From Bacteroidales bacterium (GTDB lineage: Bacteria; Bacteroidota; Bacteroidia; Bacteroidales; F082), in assembly GCA_017538795.1 (NCBI GenBank), contig JAFYIE010000087.1, positions 1 through 40,759 on the forward strand: a stretch of DNA of 40,759 nucleotides, read 5' to 3'. The notes under the pieces were generated by a model. The model saw only the letters and a list, made by a program, of their open reading frames with translations. It was not told the DNA's origin and made no database searches. Below are positions 34,333-40,759 of this stretch, piece by piece (within the stretch, counting starts at the first letter, position 1; every line of letters begins with the position of its first letter). The translations under genes were made by a program, and so were the position numbers.

Positions 34333-34677
34333 TTAATAAATAGGTTTGAGTCCGGCAGCCCAGAGGAGACCGCAGGCCTTGAACATCGAGTATTCGCATT
34401 CCATGAGGACCATGCCTTCGTCTTCGGCGAGCTCGATCATCTCTTCTGTCGGTTTTTTCTTTCTGACGAACACGATGATGTCGAGGTTGCCCATCTCGGC
34501 GGTGCGGATAGTTTGCATGGTGCAGAGGCCGGTGACGATCATCGGGAAGTTGTCGCCTAAGGTCAGGATGTCGGACATGAGGTCGCTGGCGAAGACTTTA
34601 TCCTGCTCCTCGTCGAGACGGTCCTGACCGCAAACCACCTTGGCGTTCAATACTTTAGCAATTTCACTTAATTTCAT
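34333..34677 (-). CDS. DRTGG-domain protein (copy 1)
   Basis: A 114-residue soluble protein similar to stand-alone DRTGG domains: it begins with LSEIAKVLNAKVVCG and shows SDLMSDILTL, a central MIVTGLCTMQTIRTAEM and a hydrophobic IIVFV strand. DRTGG domains are ligand-binding or regulatory modules of unknown ligand, found next to hydrogenase-linked ATPases. It starts 1 nt after the ATPase at 34679. It is a diverged paralogue of the 36063 gene (compare VKVLAGKNGL, SDLLSDVMG). Confidence 0.75.
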   Translation of the reverse strand: MKLSEIAKVLNAKVVCGQDRLDEEQDKVFASDLMSDILTLGDNFPMIVTGLCTMQTIRTAEMGNLDIIVFVRKKKPTEEMIELAEDEGMVLMECEYSMFKACGLLWAAGLKPIY

Positions 34678-34678
34678 T

Positions 34679-35227
34679 TTATTCGTTATATTTAATTTCT
34701 TCTAAATTCTCTTGAATCATTTCCTTCAGATACTTCATGATATTGATGTCGTTCATTGACATCCCGTCGAGGGCTTCCTTGATTTCATCGGTGTCGAACA
34801 CGAACTCGCCTTCGTCGGTGATGTGTTTGTAGATGAAATGGATGTCTTCGTGGGCGGCGAACAGCATCACGAGGGTGCCGGCGAGGTCGCCCATTGGTGG
34901 GCGGTCGATGTTGTCGTGCTGGAACCAGAAGTTGAGCACAGTGCCTTTACCCACTTCGCTCTCAATCTTCATGCCGCCGCCGCAGTTCTCGGTGTTCATT
35001 TTTATTAAAGGTAATCCGAGGCCGACTTTTCGTGTCGTTCTTGATGTCGTCCAAGGATCGGTGACCTTTGCCAGAAACTCCGGTGACATGCCTTTGCCGT
35101 TGTCCTTGATGGTGAAGGCGTAGATGTTGTCCTTCAGGCTGTCTTTGATGGTCAGCTCGACAAGGGTGGAGTTGGCTGCGGTGGAGTTCTCCATCAGGTC
35201 ATATACGTGTAGTGCCAGTTCTTTCAT
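34679..35227 (-). CDS. Histidine-kinase-like ATPase, stand-alone catalytic domain
   Basis: A 182-residue protein. The HATPase_c fold covers about residues 1-110 with N box YDLMENSTAANSTLVEL, G1 IKDNGKGMSPEF and the lid/G2 TTRKVGLGLPLIKMNTENCGGG. There is no dimerisation/phosphoacceptor domain. A C-terminal acidic tail (about 111-182) ends in YLKEMIQENLEEIKYNE. Its start overlaps the end of the PHP gene by 4 nt and its stop is 1 nt from the DRTGG gene, so all are coupled. The substrate is unknown. Confidence 0.8.
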   Translation of the reverse strand: MKELALHVYDLMENSTAANSTLVELTIKDSLKDNIYAFTIKDNGKGMSPEFLAKVTDPWTTSRTTRKVGLGLPLIKMNTENCGGGMKIESEVGKGTVLNFWFQHDNIDRPPMGDLAGTLVMLFAAHEDIHFIYKHITDEGEFVFDTDEIKEALDGMSMNDINIMKYLKEMIQENLEEIKYNE

Positions 35228-36003
35228 CCGAATAAAAGTTGTAGTTTTTCTTGAGGTTCAGTGTCGATATATCGTCCATCTTCTCCATGTAAAGTCTTTC
35301 TGAATTCATCGAAAGTCTTGTCGTACATGTGAAGCACGCAGTGCACTTCGCCGATGATATGCAGAAAATGCGCGTCGCTGCTCTTGGTGAACATAAACTT
35401 CTTCAAATAAGCGAATTTCTTGAGGAAATCGGGTTTGGTGACGTGTTTTGAAATCTCCAGCGCGTCGGCCTTGATGTCAGGCGGGATGAAACCCAGTTGC
35501 GACATCAGTGAGGACGCTGGTTTGTTGACGTGCGCCGGCACGAACAGTCCGCCGATTTCATGCACCTTGTCGTAAAGCGTGTCGAGGTCGCAGTCAAGAG
35601 CCGACCACAGCAGCCATGGCTCGTCGCCGATTATTTCCTCGTCTTTGTCGACAATCAGCTGATATCCGAATTTCTCTTCATCGAGAGGAATGTGCGGCAG
35701 ATGTTCGTCTAAAAATTCCTGGAACATATCGAGCTGCTCGTCGTTCTCGAAGTAGGCGAGGGCGTGAGCCTCTTCCTGCGTCGTTATCTCCACGCCTCCG
35801 ATGACGAGAATATCGTTCTCGCGTCCAATCTCCTGCGTCACCTTCACTTGTCGTGTGGTGTTGTGGTCGCAGATGGCGATGACGTCGAGATGCAGCTTTT
35901 TCGCCTGTTCCACGATGGCAGCGGGCGACATATAGATATCGCCGCACGGCGAGAGCACCGTGTGAAGGTGAAGGTCAGCGCGATATTTCTTCAGTTCCAT
36001 CAT
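35224..36003 (-). CDS. PHP-domain phosphoesterase
   Basis: A 259-residue metal-dependent phosphoesterase of the PHP superfamily. The first metal motif is RADLHLHTVLSPCGD, then AICDHNTTRQ, GGVEITTQEEAHALAYF and a late FTKSSDAHFLHIIG; the His/Asp ligands are all present. PHP proteins of this type resemble TrpH/YciV-like nucleases or phosphatases, but inside this module they are a constant companion of the DRTGG and ATPase genes and may act on a nucleotide signal; that is an inference. Confidence 0.85.
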   Translation of the reverse strand: MMELKKYRADLHLHTVLSPCGDIYMSPAAIVEQAKKLHLDVIAICDHNTTRQVKVTQEIGRENDILVIGGVEITTQEEAHALAYFENDEQLDMFQEFLDEHLPHIPLDEEKFGYQLIVDKDEEIIGDEPWLLWSALDCDLDTLYDKVHEIGGLFVPAHVNKPASSLMSQLGFIPPDIKADALEISKHVTKPDFLKKFAYLKKFMFTKSSDAHFLHIIGEVHCVLHMYDKTFDEFRKTLHGEDGRYIDTEPQEKLQLLFG

Positions 36004-36009
36004 TGTTTT

Positions 36010-36064
36010 AGTTAGTAGTTAGTAGTTAGATTAACTTCTAACTTCTCACTTCTAACTCCTAACT
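36010..36064. repeat. Imperfect hairpin of AGTTAG-type repeats between DRTGG and PHP genes
   Basis: Three tandem AGTTAGT units (36010-36030) face an imperfect inverted copy (36044-36064) across a 13-nt loop. Similar AGTTAG/CTAACT strings recur between genes of Bacteroidetes. It fills the only sizeable gap inside the module and may attenuate transcription or be neutral. Confidence 0.6.
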
Positions 36065-36398
36065 ATTTGTTTAAAAGGTTATAAACAAGTCCTGCGATTT
36101 CAAATGTCGGCAGCGATGTCTGAAGGATCGGCAGTTCTTCCTCGTTTGCCTGGTTGATGGTGTCTTCGTTTGCGCCGAGGTCTTTCACGAGGATGATGCA
36201 CGACATCTCTTTAAGAGAAGCCACCGCCATCACGTTTTTGTGAGTCTGAAGGGTGATCCAAATGTTGCCTTCCTGTGCGTTACCCATCACGTCGCTGAGG
36301 AGGTCTGAAATATAGCAACCGTCGATTTCGCGGTCGAGGCCGTTTTTGCCTGCCAGGACCTTAAGTCCCAGTTTGTCAACTAATTCCTGTACTTTCAT
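36063..36398 (-). CDS. DRTGG-domain protein (copy 2)
   Basis: A 111-residue DRTGG-like protein: VQELVDKLGLKVLAGKNGL, then IDGCYISDLLSDVMGNAQEG, ITLQTHKNVMAVASL and CIILVKDLG. It is the first gene of the hydrogenase-associated module and has a clear promoter upstream. The two DRTGG proteins differ enough to suggest a functional pair rather than a recent duplication. The ligand is not known. Confidence 0.78.
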   Translation of the reverse strand: MKVQELVDKLGLKVLAGKNGLDREIDGCYISDLLSDVMGNAQEGNIWITLQTHKNVMAVASLKEMSCIILVKDLGANEDTINQANEEELPILQTSLPTFEIAGLVYNLLNK

Positions 36399-36439
36399 TT
36401 TTATATTTTTAAGATTTAATTGTCAAAAAATATGAACTG

Positions 36440-36447
36440 CAAATATA
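36440..36447 (-). promoter_or_regulatory. -7 promoter element of the DRTGG-to-HydS operon
   Basis: On the minus strand TATATTTG (TAnnTTTG), 41 nt before the DRTGG start at 36398. It should drive the six-gene module and possibly pepD. Confidence 0.6.
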
Positions 36448-36489
36448 CAAAATATTTATCGGAAAAGCAATTTTTTGAAATTTTATGAT

Positions 36490-38727
36490 TTACAGCATAA
36501 ATTCAATCTCAAGACCGATGTTCCATGGCGATGGGTTCTCACCTGGTTTGCCGAGGAGCGCGTCGTCTTTGGTGAAGATGTCGGTGAAGCGGTAACCGCC
36601 GTAAACGCCGAAGTTTATGATGCCCATAACGGAGTAGCTGATACGGGTTTTTGCACCGCATTCGAAGAGGTTCATGGCTTCGCAGTTTCTGTACACTGTG
36701 TTGACTTTATGTCCGTAAGGCTCGCCGCTGTTTTCGGTCACTTTCACGCGGCGGGTGAGGTTGATGCCTCCGTATACGCCCAAGTCCCAGTTGACGCCCC
36801 ACCAGCGGTTTACGACACGTTGCAAGAGCTCGCCGCGAATCTGCATGTTGCGAATCATGGTCTTGCCGCCGTCGACATACATGGTGGAGCTTGGGATGGA
36901 GTCTCTTGCCACGAAACGGTTGAAATCGAGGCTCAGACCGAAGCCGACTTTATAGCCTTTGCCATAGAATTTGCGCCATCCGAAGGCGAAGTGACGGTTG
37001 AAGCCGTCCCAGACGTCGGTGCCGATGTTGTAATCATATTGGAAATAGATGCTGCTCTGCCAATTTTCGGCTTTCACCTTTTTAAATGTGCCGTTTTGGC
37101 TGCTCTTGTAATCGACAAAGAGGTTGATTTCATCGCCGTTGCCTGACACCGGGCTGGAGTCGTAGCATCCGTTGTAAGAAACGTTGACTTTTTTATCTTG
37201 TCCTAAGTCTTTGTTTTTCAACAGTATGCCTTTCCGTCCCGGATATTTTTTAAAATAACTGTCGGGATCGATTTGGTAATAGCCGACGAGCACGCCGTCT
37301 TCACCTTCCACGTTGATGAAGACATATTGGCCGCGTATTATTTCTTTGAGGGTGATGAATATGCCGTCTTTTTCCTGAACGATGTCGAATGATTTCTCAG
37401 GTTTTACGAGCTCGTTGGTGAAATAAGCCGCTTGAGGCACGCCGTATCCGAAGGCGTAGTCGTAGTAAGGGTAGAGGTCGCAAGATTTAAGTATTTCCTC
37501 TTTCATCTGGAGGGCGGTGAGGTCGCGGCGAGTCTGCCATGCGCATGTCACGAAGCCAGCGGTGAGCGGGCTCGCGAACGATGTTCCCGCTGCTGTGGTG
37601 TAAGATCCGTTAGGACTTGCCACTAATGCCTCGCCGAAAGCGCACACGTCGGGTTTGCGGCGTTTGTCGGCGCTTGGACCGTAAGAGCTGAAGCTGATGT
37701 GGCGGTATGAGTCGAGGCTTGGCTCGATGCCAGCCACACAAATCACGTTTTCGGCGTCTGATGGGGTGACGATTGTCATCCAGTGTTTGTCGTCGCCTTC
37801 GTTGCCTGCTGAGTTGCAAATCAAGATGCCTTTCTCAACGGCCATATTGGCTGCTTTTGCCACGTATGACTGACCGTTCATGTCCTTGGTCCAGTAACGC
37901 TCCTTGCCGTAACCGAGCGAGCTGTTGATGACGTTGGCGCCGTTTTTGTCAGCCCATTCTGCGCCTTGAGCCCACCAAATCTCTTCCTTGAAAGGCTCCG
38001 GCTCGATTTCGGTGCGCGCGAGAAGGAACTCGGCTCCTGTGGCGAGACCCAATCTCTTGCCTTGTTCGTCGATTCCTGCTATGCAGCTCAACACCATGGT
38101 TCCGTGGCTGCTCCATCCGTAGACGTCTTCTTTCTTATCAGGGAAGTTATAAGTCGCTATAATCAGGTTTTTGTCACGCAAATGCTTGAACGCCGGATGA
38201 GTGTCGACGCTCGGGAAACCGCCGTCCATAACGCAGACTCGCATGCCTTTGCCGTCGATGCCATTTTTGGCGAAATATTCGCCACCGAAACGTCTTACCT
38301 GGTCGGTTAAAAAATATTTATCAGAAATATAAGTGACAGTTTTTTCTTCAAGAACCTCTTTCTGAGCCATAAAGCCTTTAGTCTCAATCTGTTGGATATC
38401 CTTTACGAAAGGCAATAAGCTGATGAGATGAGCGTTTTCAGCCGTGGCTTGGATCCCTATCGCGTTGAGCCATCTTGATTCTCCGTAAATGTCTGACGCA
38501 TAATCGTTTACGGCATTGACATAATTTTCGTTAAGAGGATAGTTGCTGATGTCGTAAAGGTCGGCGCCGCATTGTTCGTAACGTGCGATAGCCTTAGCGT
38601 CGAAATATGAATAAGGGTCAAACTGAGTGTCGTTTTTATCGGTGAATGACACCATGTAGAAGTTCTGCTGGGCTACCGCCATGTAGACTGTCATGACGAG
38701 AACGGCGAAGATGATGAGTTTTTTCAT
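36490..38727 (-). CDS. Secreted subtilisin-family (S8) serine protease with barrel-like C-terminus
   Basis: A 745-residue protein with signal peptide (MKKLIIFAVLVMTVYMAVAQ), a propeptide-like part (about 20-140), and an S8 protease domain with the full triad: Asp in VCVMDGGFPSVDTH, His in WSSHGTMVLSCIAG and Ser in AAGTSFASPLTAGF. A middle beta region follows, and the last 210 residues or so alternate as membrane strands (YKVGFGLSLDFNRF, WWGVNWDLGVYGGINL, MGIINFGVYGGYRF) ending WNIGLEIEFML. No typical T9SS C-terminal signal is seen. The start at 38727 is chosen because a -7 element overlaps the longer frame starting at 38748. Confidence 0.85.
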   Translation of the reverse strand: MKKLIIFAVLVMTVYMAVAQQNFYMVSFTDKNDTQFDPYSYFDAKAIARYEQCGADLYDISNYPLNENYVNAVNDYASDIYGESRWLNAIGIQATAENAHLISLLPFVKDIQQIETKGFMAQKEVLEEKTVTYISDKYFLTDQVRRFGGEYFAKNGIDGKGMRVCVMDGGFPSVDTHPAFKHLRDKNLIIATYNFPDKKEDVYGWSSHGTMVLSCIAGIDEQGKRLGLATGAEFLLARTEIEPEPFKEEIWWAQGAEWADKNGANVINSSLGYGKERYWTKDMNGQSYVAKAANMAVEKGILICNSAGNEGDDKHWMTIVTPSDAENVICVAGIEPSLDSYRHISFSSYGPSADKRRKPDVCAFGEALVASPNGSYTTAAGTSFASPLTAGFVTCAWQTRRDLTALQMKEEILKSCDLYPYYDYAFGYGVPQAAYFTNELVKPEKSFDIVQEKDGIFITLKEIIRGQYVFINVEGEDGVLVGYYQIDPDSYFKKYPGRKGILLKNKDLGQDKKVNVSYNGCYDSSPVSGNGDEINLFVDYKSSQNGTFKKVKAENWQSSIYFQYDYNIGTDVWDGFNRHFAFGWRKFYGKGYKVGFGLSLDFNRFVARDSIPSSTMYVDGGKTMIRNMQIRGELLQRVVNRWWGVNWDLGVYGGINLTRRVKVTENSGEPYGHKVNTVYRNCEAMNLFECGAKTRISYSVMGIINFGVYGGYRFTDIFTKDDALLGKPGENPSPWNIGLEIEFML

Positions 38728-38745
38728 TTGAATTAAAATTTTCTG

Positions 38746-38776
38746 CAAATATAGTTTATTTTTAATAATTTTGCAA
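38746..38776 (-). promoter_or_regulatory. Promoter of the S8 protease gene
   Basis: On the minus strand the -7 element is TATATTTG (38746-38753), with -33 TTG at 38774-38776, 20 nt upstream. It gives a short leader of about 12 nt and excludes the frame start at 38748. Confidence 0.65.
38766..38773 (+). promoter_or_regulatory. -7 promoter element of queH, interleaved with the divergent promoter
   Basis: TAATTTTG ends 4 nt before the GTG start at 38778, so the transcript would be leaderless or nearly so. It lies between the -7 and -33 boxes of the protease promoter on the other strand, so the two promoters should compete. Confidence 0.5.
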
Positions 38777-38777
38777 C

Positions 38778-39353
38778 GTGAAAAAAATTTTTGAGATAAT
38801 TGTTCCGGGCGGGGAGACGAAGGTTCTTCTTCACACCTGTTGCGCCCCGTGTTCGTCGGCGATCATTGAATGCCTGATGCGGCACGGCGTTACACCTACT
38901 ATATATTATAGCAATCCGAACATTTTTCCTTTGGAGGAATATGAGATCCGAAAAGACGAGTGCACGAGGTATGCCAAGTCGCTCGGTTTGGATATTGTGG
39001 ACGACGACTACGACCATGAAAAATGGCGCTCGGAAATGGCTGGTTTGGAAGACGAGCCGGAGAGGGGAGGACGTTGTCTTAAATGCTTCAAATACAGACT
39101 ATTACGAACTGCTAAATATGCTCATGAACATGGCTTTAAAGTCATTACTACGACCCTTGCTTCGAGCCGTTGGAAGAGCCTCGAGCAGATTGAGGAAGCC
39201 GGAAAATTTGCCGAAACAATTTATCCTGACGTGACGTTTTGGGCGCAAAATTGGCGCAAAGGAGGTTTGAGCGAGAGAAGGCTTGAAATTATTAAAGAAT
39301 ACGGATTTTACAACCAAAAATACTGTGGCTGCGAGTTCTCGATGCATGCCTAA
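38778..39353 (+). CDS. queH: Epoxyqueuosine reductase QueH
   Basis: A 191-residue QueH (DUF208) protein that reduces epoxyqueuosine to queuosine in tRNA, the non-cobalamin alternative to QueG. It has HTCCAPCSSAI (Cys21, Cys22, Cys25), YYSNPNIFPLEEYEIRK, PERGGRCLKCFKYRL and FYNQKYCGCEFS, the Cys set that binds its iron-sulfur cluster and metal. The start is GTG; the next in-frame ATG (residue 33) would remove the first Cys cluster, so GTG is needed. It is not in an operon with other queuosine genes here. Confidence 0.93.
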   Translation: MKKIFEIIVPGGETKVLLHTCCAPCSSAIIECLMRHGVTPTIYYSNPNIFPLEEYEIRKDECTRYAKSLGLDIVDDDYDHEKWRSEMAGLEDEPERGGRCLKCFKYRLLRTAKYAHEHGFKVITTTLASSRWKSLEQIEEAGKFAETIYPDVTFWAQNWRKGGLSERRLEIIKEYGFYNQKYCGCEFSMHA

Positions 39354-39394
39354 AAATATTTTTTCATTAATATTTTTTATATATAAAAGTTTCG

Positions 39395-39402
39395 TATATT
39401 TG
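39395..39402 (+). promoter_or_regulatory. -7 promoter element of the HndB-like/NuoF-like operon
   Basis: TATATTTG (TAnnTTTG) lies 71 nt before the start at 39474; no good -33 TTG. The leader is about 65 nt. Confidence 0.55.
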
Positions 39403-39473
39403 CCAAACGGTAAAATACGTTGAAAATATTGAAGAAATATTCATAATTCATTCATTAACATAACTTTACAAAT

Positions 39474-39863
39474 ATGGCAAAAGTAAAATCTTTGGCAGAA
39501 CTGAAGGCCATGAGAGAGAAATTACAGTCGAATCTCGACCTTCGTGAAAAGAGCAACAATCCTGACTCAATGGTTCAGGTGAAAGTCGCTATGGCAACTT
39601 GCGGTATCGCCGCCGGTGCAAAACAGGTCATGGAACACATGATGGAGAAAGCCGACCAGCTTAAACTCAGTGTCGTCTTCACCCAGACAGGCTGCATGGG
39701 CTACTGCCACGCAGAACCTACCATCGAGGTTAAAGTTCCGGGCAAAGACCCGATCGTTTTCGGTCATGTCGACAACAAACGCGCTGACGAAATTCTCGAG
39801 AAGTATGTCATGAACAACGAGCTCGTTGAAGGCATCATCCCGGTGAACTATGAGAAAATCTAA
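39474..39863 (+). CDS. (2Fe-2S) ferredoxin-like HndB-family hydrogenase subunit
   Basis: A 129-residue thioredoxin-fold protein similar to HndB and the small 2Fe-2S protein of trimeric/tetrameric [FeFe]-hydrogenases. A helical N-terminus (AELKAMREKLQSNL) is followed by the ferredoxin-like part with ATCGIAAGAKQVME and QTGCMGYCHAEPTIEV. Only three Cys are visible, so a normal four-Cys [2Fe-2S] site is not obvious. The NuoF-like gene begins 28 nt downstream. It should pass electrons between the flavoprotein and the hydrogenase. A NuoE/HydC homologue is not directly upstream. Confidence 0.85.
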   Translation: MAKVKSLAELKAMREKLQSNLDLREKSNNPDSMVQVKVAMATCGIAAGAKQVMEHMMEKADQLKLSVVFTQTGCMGYCHAEPTIEVKVPGKDPIVFGHVDNKRADEILEKYVMNNELVEGIIPVNYEKI

Positions 39864-39879
39864 TCATTCATTCTAAATT

Positions 39880-39884
39880 GGAGG
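39880..39884 (+). promoter_or_regulatory. Shine-Dalgarno-like GGAGG for the NuoF-like gene
   Basis: GGAGG followed by ACT, 7 nt before the ATG at 39892; together with the site at 2021 it is one of two strong SD sites noticed, with the same spacing. Confidence 0.5.
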
Positions 39885-39891
39885 ACTTTAT

Positions 39892-40759
39892 ATGACAAAA
39901 ATCAAAACGCACGTGCTTTGCTGCGGTGGTACCGGATGTAAGGCATCTGCAAGTGATGAGATCATTGCAACCTTTGAAAAATTATTAAAGGAAAAAGGTT
40001 TGCAAGATGAAGTTCAGGTCATCAGAACAGGCTGCTTCGGCTTCTGCGAGAAGGGCCCTATCGTAAAGATGCTTCCTGACAACACATTCTATACTCAGGT
40101 AAAACCTGAAGATGTCGAGAAAATCATCAACGAGCACATCATCAAAGGTCGTAAGGTCACTGACCTTCTCTACCTCGATCCGGAGAACAAACAGCATGTC
40201 GCCGACTCAAAGCACATGGGTTTCTACAAGAAACAGCTCCGTATAGCTTTGCGTAACTGCGGTTTCATCAACCCAGAAGACATCGACGAATACATCTCAC
40301 GCGGTGGTTATGAAGCTATCGCTAAGGTTCTCGGCGAGATGACACCTCAGCAGGTCATCGACGAGGTCACCAAATCAGGTCTCCGTGGCCGTGGCGGCGC
40401 GGGCTTCCCGACAGGTGTGAAATGGGGTCTCTGCGCAAAGAACCAGGCCGACCAGAAATACGTCATCTGCAACGCTGACGAAGGCGACCCGGGCGCGTTC
40501 ATGGACCGTTCAATCATGGAAGGTGACCCGAACTCAATCATCGAGGCTATGGCTATCTGCGGATACGCTATCGGCGCTACAAAGGGTCTCGTCTACATCC
40601 GTGCTGAATACCCATTGGCAATCCACCGTTTGCAGGTTGCTATCGCTCAGGCTCGTGAATACGGCCTCCTCGGCGACGACATCCTCGGAAGCGGCTTCAA
40701 CTTCGATATCGAGCTTCGCTACGGCGCCGGCGCATTCGTCTGCGGTGAAGAGACAGCTC
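39892..40759 (+). CDS. NuoF/HydB-like NADH-binding flavoprotein (partial, 3' end outside window)
   Basis: The first 289 codons of a NuoF/HydB/HndC-family subunit; no stop before the window ends. An N-terminal thioredoxin-like 2Fe-2S domain has Cys10, Cys11, Cys16 (LCCGGTGCKAS) and RTGCFGFCEKGP. The NADH/FMN domain follows with SGLRGRGGAGFPTGVKW, ICNADEGDPGAFMDR, VYIRAEYPLAI and AGAFVCGEET. It oxidises NADH, or reduces NAD, in electron-bifurcating [FeFe]-hydrogenases or NADP-reducing complexes; with the N-terminal extra domain it is the hydrogenase type rather than complex I NuoF. The catalytic subunit (HydA) is expected just downstream, outside the window. Confidence 0.92.
   Translation, partial: MTKIKTHVLCCGGTGCKASASDEIIATFEKLLKEKGLQDEVQVIRTGCFGFCEKGPIVKMLPDNTFYTQVKPEDVEKIINEHIIKGRKVTDLLYLDPENKQHVADSKHMGFYKKQLRIALRNCGFINPEDIDEYISRGGYEAIAKVLGEMTPQQVIDEVTKSGLRGRGGAGFPTGVKWGLCAKNQADQKYVICNADEGDPGAFMDRSIMEGDPNSIIEAMAICGYAIGATKGLVYIRAEYPLAIHRLQVAIAQAREYGLLGDDILGSGFNFDIELRYGAGAFVCGEETA

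Noticed and set aside
36475-37146. 223-codon open frame on the plus strand opposite the subtilase C-terminus
   Set aside because: Shadow of the protease gene; composition is low-complexity Val/Ala/Asp and no promoter or motif supports it.

Overview
The window looks like a chromosomal segment of an anaerobic, fermentative member of the Bacteroidales, probably an uncultured gut or rumen lineage. The grounds are: promoter -7 elements of the Bacteroidetes form TAnnTTTG in front of most transcription units; almost no Shine-Dalgarno sequences; type IX secretion genes (gldJ, porU, porV); a TamL-type lipoprotein Omp85; and a (2Fe-2S)/NuoF-like pair of the kind that feeds [FeFe]-hydrogenases. The lineage is an inference. 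No rRNA, tRNA, IS element, integrase, phage gene or CRISPR array was seen, and no gene-free stretch exceeds 300 bp.

Layout. 1-1577: end of a ribosomal operon (tail of rpsD, rpoA, rplQ, terminator). 1618-3589: a stop-start coupled pair, a small protein with a C-terminal membrane segment and a fimbrillin-like lipoprotein. 3639-4928: eno. 4958-11850 (minus): exbB-exbD-tonB-folC-tamL-recD-like helicase, a tightly packed operon. 11900-12796 (minus): membrane-bound LytTR regulator. 12848-12981: six direct repeats between the two divergent promoters. 13057-20095: fabH-fabF-fabZ-etfB-acpP-etfA-acyl-CoA dehydrogenase-fabG. 20092-23806 (minus): anmK, murF, gldJ. 24041-28701: porU, porV. 28905-30728: one long gene that is a fused version of the pair at 1761-3589. 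30810-32502 (minus): rpmH and pepD. 32524-36398 (minus): a hydrogenase-associated regulatory module (DRTGG, PHP, ATPase, DRTGG, ATPase, HydS-like Fe-S protein). 36490-38727 (minus): a subtilase with a barrel-like C-terminus. 38778-40759: queH, then an HndB-like protein and the 5' part of a NuoF/HydB-like flavoprotein that runs off the window.

The strongest candidate for an undescribed system is the fatty-acid operon. It encodes initiation (FabH), elongation (FabF), ketoreduction (FabG), dehydration (FabZ) and the carrier (AcpP), but no FabI/FabK/FabV-type enoyl reductase. In that place it carries an ETF and an acyl-CoA dehydrogenase, with acpP lying between etfB and etfA and the last genes overlapping. 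I infer that the dehydrogenase/ETF complex performs, or works alongside, the enoyl-ACP reduction step. EtfB has the motif form I associate with anaerobic, possibly bifurcating ETFs. The operon's promoter region holds a phased array of direct repeats with the roughly two-turn spacing typical of LytTR-type sites, next to a divergently transcribed LytTR gene.

Other themes are cell-envelope biogenesis (T9SS, TamL, ExbBD/TonB, murF, anmK) and hydrogen/redox metabolism (HydS-like sensor module and NuoF-like subunit).
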